Origin: Cryomorphaceae bacterium
Lineage (GTDB): Bacteria; Bacteroidota; Bacteroidia; Flavobacteriales; Schleiferiaceae
Direction of reading: 5' to 3'
Length of the DNA: 35,821 bases
NCBI GenBank assembly: GCA_017858515.1
Contig: JAFMBM010000032.1
Span: 1-35,821, forward strand
Numbering within the stretch: the first letter of the stretch is position 1; each line of letters begins with the position of its first letter. The notes under the pieces were generated by a model. That model searched no databases. It was not told the DNA's origin and saw only the letters and a program-made list of their open reading frames with translations. A program made the position numbers and the translations under genes. Below are positions 1-7,373 of the stretch, in pieces.

Positions 1-285
1 CAATAGATTATAAGATCTATGCAAGTCTTCACCTTCCTTTCCGATACTTTAAAGGGCATTAGCCCAAACATTCAGTCTTTGTCGGGAAGGTCTGCAGACT
101 CCTTTGACAATCTTTTACGGCGGTTTGTCTAGCTTACTGAAAAGAAACTGAATTCTTCGCTTGGTACTCGCTTTTCTTTAGCAAAAGCCTTGAAGGGAAC
201 AAGTCTAAATTGCCAGTATTTATGGCTCACCCTGAAATCCAATAAAGAATTCTTCTTTCCAAAGCCTTTCTAACCATTCACTGCC

Positions 286-1824
286 TTAAAGTGGAATATT
301 CCCATGCTTCTTACGCGGCAATTTCACGGCCTTATTTTCTAACATTTTAAAGGCTTTGATCAGTCTGCTACGGGTGTTCTCCGGAAGAATTACATCGTCT
401 ATATACCCTCTAGCGGCTGCACCATACGGATTGGCAAAGAGATCGGCATATTCCTTTTCCTTTTCCAACAAGGTAGCTTCGGGATCGGATGAGTTCTTAA
501 TGTCGTTTTTAAATATGATCTCCGCTGCGCCTTTTGCACCCATAACTGCAATCTCAGAGGTAGGCCATGCGTAGTTCATATCGGCTCCAATGTGTTTGGA
601 ATTCATTACATCATAAGCGCCTCCATAGGCTTTGCGCGTTATAACCGTAATGCGCGGAACCGTTGCTTCGCTAAAGGCATACAGCAACTTTGCGCCGTTG
701 GTAATAATGGCATTCCACTCTTGGTCTGTGCCTGGAAGGAAGCCTGGAACATCTTCAAATACCAATAGGGGGATGTTAAAGCAATCGCAGAAACGCACAA
801 AACGCGCTCCTTTTTGGGATGACTTAATATCCAACACTCCAGCTAAAAAAGCAGGCTGATTGGCCACAATGCCAATAGACCTTCCGGCTAAGCGCGCAAA
901 TCCAACGACTATATTCTCCGCAAAATCTTTATGCACTTCCAGAAAACTTCCTGCATCCGCCACTTCATCTATTACTTCTCGAATGTCGTAGGGCTGATTG
1001 GGATTATCTGGAATGATGTCTGCCAATTTCGGACGGCTTTCATCGCCCGATTCATAGGCCAATATTTCAGGGGTTTCTTCGCAATTCTGCGGCATATACG
1101 ATAGCAGATTCCGAATATTGTCTAAGCACTCTACCTCATTGGCGTGACTAAAATGGGTAACGCCCGATTTAATACTATGGGCAGAGGCACCCCCTAAATC
1201 TTCTGAGCTAACATCTTCATGTGTAACGGTTTTTACCACATTGGGTCCGGTTACAAACATATAGGAAGTGTCTTCTACCATCATCACAAAATCGGTGAGG
1301 GCAGGAGAGTAAACCGCACCTCCCGCACAGGGGCCCATGATGGCAGACAATTGGGGGATAACTCCACTGGCCAAGGTGTTTCTATAAAATATATCGGCAT
1401 ATCCACCCAAAGAAACTACGCCCTCTTGAATCCGTGCTCCCCCCGAGTCGTTTAATCCAATAACCGGTGCTCCGTTTTGAAGGGCCAGATCCATAATGCG
1501 GACAATCTTTTCGGCATGCGCCTCAGCTAGAGATCCACCTAAAACAGTAAAATCTTGCGCAAATACATACACCAATCTTCCTGCAATGGTGCCATGCCCT
1601 GTAACCACACCATCTCCCAGAAAATGCTGCTTATCTAAGCCAAAGAGATTGCTTCTGTGTTTTACCAGCATGCCCATCTCTTCAAAACTATCCTCATCCA
1701 ACAAGAGATCAATTCGCTCACGAGCCGTCAGCTTCCCTTTAGAATGTTGGGAATCTATTCTTTTTTGTCCACCACCCAATCGTGCTTCGTTGCGAAGTTC
1801 GATCAGCTTTTCATTCTTTTTCAT
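286..1824 (-). CDS. pccB: Acyl-CoA carboxylase carboxyltransferase (beta) subunit, propionyl-CoA carboxylase type
   Basis: Carboxyltransferase half of a biotin-dependent acyl-CoA carboxylase, which moves CO2 from carboxybiotin to propionyl-CoA or a related acyl-CoA in the cytoplasm. The protein (512 residues from the chosen start) is collinear with PccB/MmdA: an N-terminal basic segment with [11 protein letters not shown], a first crotonase-like half with the glycine-rich [12 protein letters not shown] and [16 protein letters not shown] stretches, and a second half with [25 protein letters not shown] and [11 protein letters not shown] second ATG eight codons upstream (1848) is possible; I prefer 1824 because family members begin close to MKKNEKL. 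It is the last gene of a minus-strand set after murB, 61 bases away. The biotin carboxylase/carrier subunit is not in the window, so the exact acyl-CoA substrate is inferred. Confidence 0.93.
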   Translation of the reverse strand: MKKNEKLIELRNEARLGGGQKRIDSQHSKGKLTARERIDLLLDEDSFEEMGMLVKHRSNLFGLDKQHFLGDGVVTGHGTIAGRLVYVFAQDFTVLGGSLAEAHAEKIVRIMDLALQNGAPVIGLNDSGGARIQEGVVSLGGYADIFYRNTLASGVIPQLSAIMGPCAGGAVYSPALTDFVMMVEDTSYMFVTGPNVVKTVTHEDVSSEDLGGASAHSIKSGVTHFSHANEVECLDNIRNLLSYMPQNCEETPEILAYESGDESRPKLADIIPDNPNQPYDIREVIDEVADAGSFLEVHKDFAENIVVGFARLAGRSIGIVANQPAFLAGVLDIKSSQKGARFVRFCDCFNIPLLVFEDVPGFLPGTDQEWNAIITNGAKLLYAFSEATVPRITVITRKAYGGAYDVMNSKHIGADMNYAWPTSEIAVMGAKGAAEIIFKNDIKNSSDPEATLLEKEKEYADLFANPYGAAARGYIDDVILPENTRSRLIKAFKMLENKAVKLPRKKHGNIPL

Positions 1825-1885
1825 AGCGATTGAATATGTGGTAAGCATAGCCTAGAGGCTAGCCTTACCTAATTTAATTTGTCTG

Positions 1886-2908
1886 TTACCATATGTTGAC
1901 CTCCATCTCCAATTCGATTCCAAATTTGGAGTGGATGTCTGCTTGAATGTCTAATGCCAATGTATAAATGTCTTCGCCTTTGGCGCCTCCATAGTTTACC
2001 AATACCAAGGCTTGCTTGGCGTGTACCCCGTAGTTTTCTTTTCTAAAACCTTTCCAACCGGCTTTTTCAATGAGCCATCCGGCGGCCAACTTTTTCTTTC
2101 CTGCAGAGGTTGGATACAGTGGTGCATCAGGATATTTCTGTTGAATTCTTTCCGCCATTTCAGTAGAAATCTCGGGATTCTTAAAGAAGCTTCCCGCATT
2201 GCCAATTTGTTTTGGGTCAGGAAGTTTGCTTCGGCGAATGTTCATAACCGCTTGTGCAACATCAGAATAGCTCGGATGCTCAGCGCGCTGCATGGCTTCT
2301 AATTCAGATTGAATAGCGCCATAAGAGGTTTTTATAGCTGCTTTTTTATCGAGTAGGAAGGTCACGGAAACAATAATGTATTGGTTCTTCGCTTCTTCTT
2401 TAAAGAGGGAGGTGCGATATCCGAATTTGCACTCTTCTGCTTTTAGTTCAACAAAGGTCTTCGATGACCAATGAAAGGCTATCAAGGAGAAAAGAGAATC
2501 TTTAATCTCAACCCCATAGGCACCTATATTCTGAATAGGTGTTGTACCCACTTGACCGGGAATGAGGCTTAAGTTTTCTATTCCGCCCCATTGGTGAGAC
2601 ACACAGAATTGAGTGAATTCGTGCCAGTTTTCACCTGCTTCGGCTGTAACCAACACTTGGGTTTCATTTACTTCCTTCCATTCAATTCCCTTGGTTTCTA
2701 TTTTCAGCAAGGCTGCTTCTACTTCTTTTGTAAAGAGGATGTTGCTTCCGCCACCTAGAATCAAGGGGCATTGGTTTCCCAATTGTTCTCTAAAGTACAG
2801 GAGGTCTTCTCTGGACTTAACAAGCGCTAATTTCGAAGCATAGATATCCAACCCAAAGGTGTTTTCACTTTGCAGCTGAACTCTTTGGAAGGTTTTTGAT
2901 TCAGGCAT
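1886..2908 (-). CDS. murB: UDP-N-acetylenolpyruvoylglucosamine reductase MurB
   Basis: Flavoenzyme that reduces UDP-GlcNAc-enolpyruvate to UDP-MurNAc with NADPH, the second committed step of peptidoglycan synthesis. Length (340 residues) fits the E. coli-like type I family. Visible landmarks are the FAD-binding LGGGSN (51-56), the IPGQVGTTPIQNIGAYG loop (116-132), GYRTS with its Arg near 164, the catalytic GNAGSFFKNP with Ser240 as proton donor, and a Glu (336) in the C-terminal LEMEV matching the active-site glutamate of E. coli MurB. The ATG overlaps the end of the upstream aminotransferase gene by 8 bases, which suggests translational coupling. Confidence 0.96.
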   Translation of the reverse strand: MPESKTFQRVQLQSENTFGLDIYASKLALVKSREDLLYFREQLGNQCPLILGGGSNILFTKEVEAALLKIETKGIEWKEVNETQVLVTAEAGENWHEFTQFCVSHQWGGIENLSLIPGQVGTTPIQNIGAYGVEIKDSLFSLIAFHWSSKTFVELKAEECKFGYRTSLFKEEAKNQYIIVSVTFLLDKKAAIKTSYGAIQSELEAMQRAEHPSYSDVAQAVMNIRRSKLPDPKQIGNAGSFFKNPEISTEMAERIQQKYPDAPLYPTSAGKKKLAAGWLIEKAGWKGFRKENYGVHAKQALVLVNYGGAKGEDIYTLALDIQADIHSKFGIELEMEVNIW

Positions 2909-4100
2909 TTAACGCTTGATATGCCTTCAATCCTGCCTCGAGGATGGCCACCGCTTGAAGGAGTTTTTCTTCTTCGAGCACATAGGCTAGACGAATTTCA
3001 TCCTTGCCCAAAGAAGGCGAAGAATAGAAACCGGCATTAGGAGCAAACATGAGGGTTCGTCCATTCAATCTAAACTCTTGCAACATCCATTTGGCAAAAA
3101 CCTCGGCATCAGCCACGGGCAATCGTGCAACACAATAGAACGCCCCTTTCGGCATGGGACAAAAAACGCCTTCAATTTTATTTAGACCATTCACCAAGGT
3201 GTTTCTTCGGTGAGTGTATTCTGCATTTACGGTTTCGAAGTAACTATCTGGCGTGCTTAAGGCACCCAAACTAGCCACCTGCGCCAGCGTAGGCGGACTT
3301 AATCGTGCTTGAGCAAACTTTAGTGCTGTGCTCATCACCGCTTGGTTTTTTGAAACGATGGTGCCAATTCGCGCACCACACATGCTGTATCTTTTAGAAA
3401 CCGAGTCGAGTACAATAGCGTTTTGCTCCAATCCTTGTAAGGAAAGAATGCTGGTGTGTTTTAGTCCATCGTAGGCAAATTCGCGATAGACTTCATCGGC
3501 TAAGAGATAGAGATCGTGCTTGAGAACTATTTCCCTGAGCTTCTCCAATTCCTCCACAGAGTATAAATAACCCGTAGGATTGCCTGGATTGCAAATCATA
3601 ATCGCCTTGGTTTTGGGGCCGATGGCCTTTTCAAAATCTGCTAGGGGCGGAAGGGCAAAGCCACTTTCAATCGACGAAGGAAGGGCTACCACCTTTACAC
3701 CCGATTGAATGGCAAAACCATTGTAGTTGGCATAAAAAGGTTCAGGAATAATGATTTCATCGCCCGCATCCATGATAGAGCCCAACACAAATTGAATAGC
3801 TTCTGAGCCACCGGTGGTAACAATTACGTCTTTGGTTTCAATAGGGAGGCCGATTTTCTGATAATATCCGGCAAAGCCCGCTCTTAAACTTTCAAATCCT
3901 GCACTGTGCGAATAAGACAAGACCTTATCGTCGTACTTCTTTAGAGCCTCCATGGCTCCATCAGGGGTTGGAATATCGGGTTGTCCTATATTGAGGTGGA
4001 TGACTTCCGCCCCTGATTTGATGGCTGCTTCTGCAAAAGGAACCAGTTTACGAATAGGAGATTCGGGCATCTTCTGCCCCTTAAGAGAAATCGTTGGCAT
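2901..4100 (-). CDS. Pyridoxal-phosphate aminotransferase, class I/II (aspartate aminotransferase-like)
   Basis: Fold-type I PLP-dependent aminotransferase of 399 residues. Hallmarks are VTTGGSEAIQ (about 95-103), NPGNPTG (171-177), DEVYREF (202-208, with the Asp and Tyr that contact PLP) and DSVSKRYSMCGARIG, in which Lys236 is the probable Schiff-base lysine. The start MPTISLKGQKMPESPIRKL is typical of bacterial aspartate/aromatic-type aminotransferases. The amino-acid substrate cannot be fixed by eye. It is first in the set aminotransferase-murB-pccB and starts 18 bases after the DUF1573 terminator hairpin. No match to the window's promoter pattern was seen just upstream, so it may depend on read-through or on a promoter I could not recognise. 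Confidence 0.92.
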   Translation of the reverse strand: MPTISLKGQKMPESPIRKLVPFAEAAIKSGAEVIHLNIGQPDIPTPDGAMEALKKYDDKVLSYSHSAGFESLRAGFAGYYQKIGLPIETKDVIVTTGGSEAIQFVLGSIMDAGDEIIIPEPFYANYNGFAIQSGVKVVALPSSIESGFALPPLADFEKAIGPKTKAIMICNPGNPTGYLYSVEELEKLREIVLKHDLYLLADEVYREFAYDGLKHTSILSLQGLEQNAIVLDSVSKRYSMCGARIGTIVSKNQAVMSTALKFAQARLSPPTLAQVASLGALSTPDSYFETVNAEYTHRRNTLVNGLNKIEGVFCPMPKGAFYCVARLPVADAEVFAKWMLQEFRLNGRTLMFAPNAGFYSSPSLGKDEIRLAYVLEEEKLLQAVAILEAGLKAYQALNA

Positions 4101-4110
4101 ATGGTAAAAA

Positions 4111-4135
4111 TAAAAAACCCCGCATAGAGCGGGGT
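4111..4135 (-). terminator. Rho-independent terminator of the DUF1573 gene
   Basis: On the minus strand, CCCCGC-TCTAT-GCGGGG forms a GC-rich six-pair stem (plus-strand 4118-4134) followed by a run of T. It lies between the DUF1573 stop (4157) and the aminotransferase start (4100), so it should end DUF1573 transcripts before the next operon. Confidence 0.85.
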
Positions 4136-4156
4136 CAAATATCGGAAGAACAAATC

Positions 4157-4597
4157 TTATTTAACTTGCAGAGTGCTTGCGCTGCTTTCCTTTTTTACAG
4201 GAACGGTTTCAACTTTTTCTTCTGCCTTCACAACACCACGTATTTTCAACACTACATTGTCGTTGCTGGCATTCGACATAACAGTAATTGTTTTGGTGAA
4301 TTGACCAACACGTTGAGTATCGTATTTCACCTTTATCGAAGCTTTTTCACCTGGAGCGATGGGCGTCTTGGGCCAGCTCGGTACAGTGCAACCGCAAGAT
4401 CCTTTGCAGTTTGTTATAATTAAAGGCTCTAAACCCGTGTTTGTGAAAACAAATTCACGATTGCCATCGGCACCCTTTTCTATGTTGCCATAGTCAATAG
4501 TTTCTGTTTCAAAAGAAATCTTTGCAGCCGTGCTTTCTTGAGCATAAGCAGAGAAACCAATAAAGAGAACAGAGGCGAGGAGAAGTAATTTCTTCAT
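4157..4597 (-). CDS. DUF1573-domain secreted protein
   Basis: Small exported protein of 146 residues. An N-terminal signal peptide (about residues 1-19, MKKLLLLASVLFIGFSAYAQ) precedes one DUF1573 module, an Ig-like fold common in Bacteroidota. Family hallmarks are the ISFETETIDYGNIEKG opening, FVFTNTGLEPLIITN, the cysteine-rich GSCGCTVPSWPKTPIAPGE and the closing strand KTITVMSNASNDNVVLKIRGVV. The molecular role of DUF1573 proteins is not established. It is monocistronic, with a promoter just upstream (4620-4651) and a terminator downstream (4111-4135). Confidence 0.92.
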   Translation of the reverse strand: MKKLLLLASVLFIGFSAYAQESTAAKISFETETIDYGNIEKGADGNREFVFTNTGLEPLIITNCKGSCGCTVPSWPKTPIAPGEKASIKVKYDTQRVGQFTKTITVMSNASNDNVVLKIRGVVKAEEKVETVPVKKESSASTLQVK

Positions 4598-4619
4598 AAT
4601 TCCAAATTTTTTAGTTTAA

Positions 4620-4651
4620 CAAAGTTAACTGATTCTTTAAAACAAGACCAA
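4620..4651 (-). promoter_or_regulatory. Bacteroidota-type promoter of the DUF1573 gene
   Basis: On the minus strand, TTG (plus 4649-4651) and TAACTTTG (plus 4620-4627) are separated by exactly 21 bases, matching the Bacteroidota -33/-7 consensus TTG / TAnnTTTG. The -7 box ends 22 bases before the ATG, implying a short leader. Confidence 0.65.
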
Positions 4652-4664
4652 TTTTCGTGCCAAT

Positions 4665-4686
4665 AGATGCCAATTAATTAGCATCT
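4665..4686. repeat. 22-bp near-perfect palindrome between divergent genes
   Basis: AGATGC (4665-4670) and GCATCT (4681-4686) are exact inverted copies. The ten bases between them contain the self-complementary AATTAATT (4672-4679), so 20 of 22 positions are symmetric. It lies between the DUF1573 promoter and the valS promoter candidate. There is no T-run, so it is not a terminator. A dimeric regulator site is one possible reading. Confidence 0.5.
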
Positions 4687-4722
4687 GCAAGGGATTAACA
4701 AGGAAATTGCAAGATTGCTTGT

Positions 4723-4730
4723 TATTTTCG
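4723..4730 (+). promoter_or_regulatory. Possible -7 element of the valS promoter
   Basis: TATTTTCG fits the TAnnTT(T/C)G -7 pattern and ends 27 bases before the valS ATG. No TTG lies at the 21-base spacing seen elsewhere in the window, so support is limited. If it is real, the in-frame TTG at 4707 would lie upstream of the transcript, which favours the ATG at 4758 as start. Confidence 0.35.
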
Positions 4731-4757
4731 CGTTTTCTAATTTATAATGCTCTTTTT

Positions 4758-7373
4758 ATGGAGTTAGCCGCCCGCTATCAGCCCGCCCTCATTGAAGATA
4801 AATGGTATGCCTATTGGCTCGAGAACTCTGTTTTCCGTTCTCAACCCAATTCTTCAAAAGAGCATTATACCGTCGTTATCCCTCCACCCAATGTTACGGG
4901 TGTTTTGCATATGGGGCATATGCTCAACAATACTATACAAGATATCTTGGTTCGAAAGGCCAGAATGTCAGGTAAAGAAGCTTGTTGGGTTCCGGGTACC
5001 GATCATGCTTCTATTGCTACTGAAGCTAAGGTGGTGGCTATGCTGAAGGAGAAAGGCATAGAGAAAAGTACACTGAGTAGAGAAGAGTTTCTAAGCTATG
5101 CTTGGGAATGGAAAGAGAAATACGGTGGAATTATCTTGGATCAACTCAAGAAGCTAGGTGCCAGTTGCGATTGGGATAGAACCCGATTTACCATGGAGCC
5201 CGAATTGTACGATGCGGTGCAAGATGTTTTCATAGATCTTTTTGAAAAGGGAAAGATTTACCGAGGTATTCGAATGGTTAATTGGGATCCTCAAGGACAA
5301 ACGGCCCTTTCAGACGATGAGGTGAATCACAAAGAGATTCAGTCTAAACTCTATTATATACAGTATCCTTTAGAAGGAACCGAAGGTGAATTCGTTACCA
5401 TCGCAACCGTTCGTCCTGAAACTATTATGGCCGATGCCGCCATTTGTGTGAATCCAGCAGATGAACGCTATACCCATCTCATTGGCAAGAACGCCCTTAT
5501 TCCATTGATCAATAAAGCCATCCCCATTATTGCCGACGATTATGTTTCGCTCGATTTTGGAACGGGATGTTTAAAGGTTACTCCCGCCCACGATATCAAT
5601 GACTATGAAATTGGAATTCGTCATAACCTGCCCGTAATCGACCTTTTAAATGACAATGGAACGCTGAACGAAAAGGCACAGATTTATGTGGGTGAAGACC
5701 GGTTTGTGGCCAGAAAGAAAATAGCCAAGGACTTAGAGGCGAAGGGATACCTCCAGAAAACAGAAGACTACAAAAGCAATGTTGGATTTAGTGAGCGTAC
5801 CGACGCTGTTGTTGAACCTCGTTTGTCTTTGCAGTGGTTCTTAAGCATGCGAGATATCACTAAGCCAGCCTTAGTGAATGTTTTAAATGATCAAATCCAA
5901 CTTCATCCACCTAAATTCAAGAATATGTACCGTTCTTGGATGGAGAATGTAAAAGATTGGTGCATTTCTAGGCAGTTATGGTGGGGACATAGAATTCCGG
6001 CTTGGTATTGCCCAGAGGGTAAAGTGGCCCTTGGAAAATCGGAAGAACAAGCCTTCGAATATTACCAAAAGAAATACGGCAAAGATCCTGTTGGGCTCAC
6101 TCAAGACGAAGATGTGCTTGATACTTGGTTCTCTTCTTGGCTTTGGCCTATGAGTGTTTTTGATCCAAAGGTGTTTGTGAGTGGCAAACCCAATGATGAA
6201 TTAAAGTATTACTATCCAACCAATGATTTGGTTACTGCTCCTGAGATTCTGTATTTCTGGGTAGCAAGAATGGCAATGGCTGGATATGAGTATATGGACG
6301 AGAAACCTTTCACCAATGTATACCTCACGGGAATAGTGAGAGACAAACAGGGAAGGAAGATGTCTAAATCGCTCGGAAATTCTCCAGATCCTCTTGAATT
6401 AATCAAAGAGTTTGGTGCCGATGCGGTTCGTACGGGTATGCTGTTCAGCTCTCCAGCTGGCAACGACTTGCTGTACGATGAGAAGCTCATTGAACAGGGT
6501 AGAAATTTTGCCAATAAGATTTGGAATGCCTTCCGTTTACTTGCAGGCTGGGAAATACAAGAAGGTCTTTCGGCAGATGCATCTCAAACAGAAGCAGTAG
6601 ATTGGTTCGGTCACCGATTGAATCAGGCTATGGATGAGTTGGAAAAGGCTTTTGCAGATTTTCGTATTGCGGATGCCTTAATGATCTTATACAAACTCAT
6701 TTGGGATGATTACTGCAGCTGGTATCTGGAAGCGGTAAAACCTTTGGATGGAAAGATGAACGGAGAGATCTATAGCAAATCTCGAATGTATTTCGATTCA
6801 TTGTTGCGCTTGCTTCATCCATTTATGCCCTTTTTAACAGAAGAGCTTTGGCATCTTTTAGAGGAAAGAGCAGAAGGGCAAAGCCTGGCTCAGGCTGAAT
6901 ATCCTTCTATAAACGCCTATCATTCTGAGTCGGTTGAACGCTTTGAACACAGCAAACAAACGGTAACCTCTATTCGAAACCTCCGAAGCCAGGTAGGAAT
7001 GTCGCCAAAAGAAAGCCTGTCCTTGTTCTACAGCGGGAAGAGTCCTTGCCTACTCGGAATTGCGGCTAAGTTGGCAAATCTTTCAGAAATAAGTTCGGTA
7101 GAAGTGGCTCCAGAATCAGCTAGTAGTTTTAGAATAGGACAAACAGAGTATTACGTTCAGCTGGGCGATAGAGTAAATCCAGAAGAAGAGAAGGAAAAGC
7201 TAACCAAAGAGCTTGCCTATCAACAAGGCTTTTTGAAATCGGTTCAGGCTAAATTGAACAATGAGCGCTTTGTAGGCAGTGCGCCCGTTCAGGTTGTTGA
7301 AAGAGAAAAAGCAAAAATGGCAGATGCTGAATCTAAGATTGAAGCCATCCAACTGCAACTGAATACGCTCTAA
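4758..7373 (+). CDS. valS: Valyl-tRNA synthetase
   Basis: Class I aminoacyl-tRNA synthetase that charges tRNA-Val, with editing of threonine. The 871-residue protein shows the ATP-binding HMGH signature (51-54, in PPNVTGVLHMGHM), the CP1 editing domain (about 190-330, TVRPETIMADAA and GTGCLKVTPAHDINDYE), WCISRQLWWGHRIPAW, the KMSKS loop (534-538, GRKMSKSLGNSPDP), an anticodon-binding helical domain, and a C-terminal coiled coil (about 800-871) typical of ValS. I chose the ATG at 4758; an upstream TTG at 4707 would add 17 residues that resemble no ValS N-terminus. Its stop codon directly abuts the stop of the convergent M1 peptidase gene. Confidence 0.98.
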   Translation: MELAARYQPALIEDKWYAYWLENSVFRSQPNSSKEHYTVVIPPPNVTGVLHMGHMLNNTIQDILVRKARMSGKEACWVPGTDHASIATEAKVVAMLKEKGIEKSTLSREEFLSYAWEWKEKYGGIILDQLKKLGASCDWDRTRFTMEPELYDAVQDVFIDLFEKGKIYRGIRMVNWDPQGQTALSDDEVNHKEIQSKLYYIQYPLEGTEGEFVTIATVRPETIMADAAICVNPADERYTHLIGKNALIPLINKAIPIIADDYVSLDFGTGCLKVTPAHDINDYEIGIRHNLPVIDLLNDNGTLNEKAQIYVGEDRFVARKKIAKDLEAKGYLQKTEDYKSNVGFSERTDAVVEPRLSLQWFLSMRDITKPALVNVLNDQIQLHPPKFKNMYRSWMENVKDWCISRQLWWGHRIPAWYCPEGKVALGKSEEQAFEYYQKKYGKDPVGLTQDEDVLDTWFSSWLWPMSVFDPKVFVSGKPNDELKYYYPTNDLVTAPEILYFWVARMAMAGYEYMDEKPFTNVYLTGIVRDKQGRKMSKSLGNSPDPLELIKEFGADAVRTGMLFSSPAGNDLLYDEKLIEQGRNFANKIWNAFRLLAGWEIQEGLSADASQTEAVDWFGHRLNQAMDELEKAFADFRIADALMILYKLIWDDYCSWYLEAVKPLDGKMNGEIYSKSRMYFDSLLRLLHPFMPFLTEELWHLLEERAEGQSLAQAEYPSINAYHSESVERFEHSKQTVTSIRNLRSQVGMSPKESLSLFYSGKSPCLLGIAAKLANLSEISSVEVAPESASSFRIGQTEYYVQLGDRVNPEEEKEKLTKELAYQQGFLKSVQAKLNNERFVGSAPVQVVEREKAKMADAESKIEAIQLQLNTL

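Noticed and set aside
1-285. Possible gene ends in the left-edge stretch: a 37-codon plus frame from 19, and a minus-strand frame of about 46 codons reading KYWQFRLVPFKAF
   Set aside because: Both are short, lack recognisable motifs, promoters or signal peptides, and the minus frame has no ATG. I see only spacer with a weak GGGC-ATTA-GCCC hairpin (54-65) and a palindrome GTCTGCAGAC (90-99).
291-1455. Plus-strand frames inside pccB, and similar antisense frames throughout the window
   Set aside because: They overlap genes with full-length family motifs, show no motifs of their own, and have no promoter or start context.
1856-1865. Perfect 10-bp palindrome AGGCTAGCCT between murB and pccB
   Set aside because: It is too short and has no hairpin loop, T-run or promoter near it; chance is a sufficient explanation.
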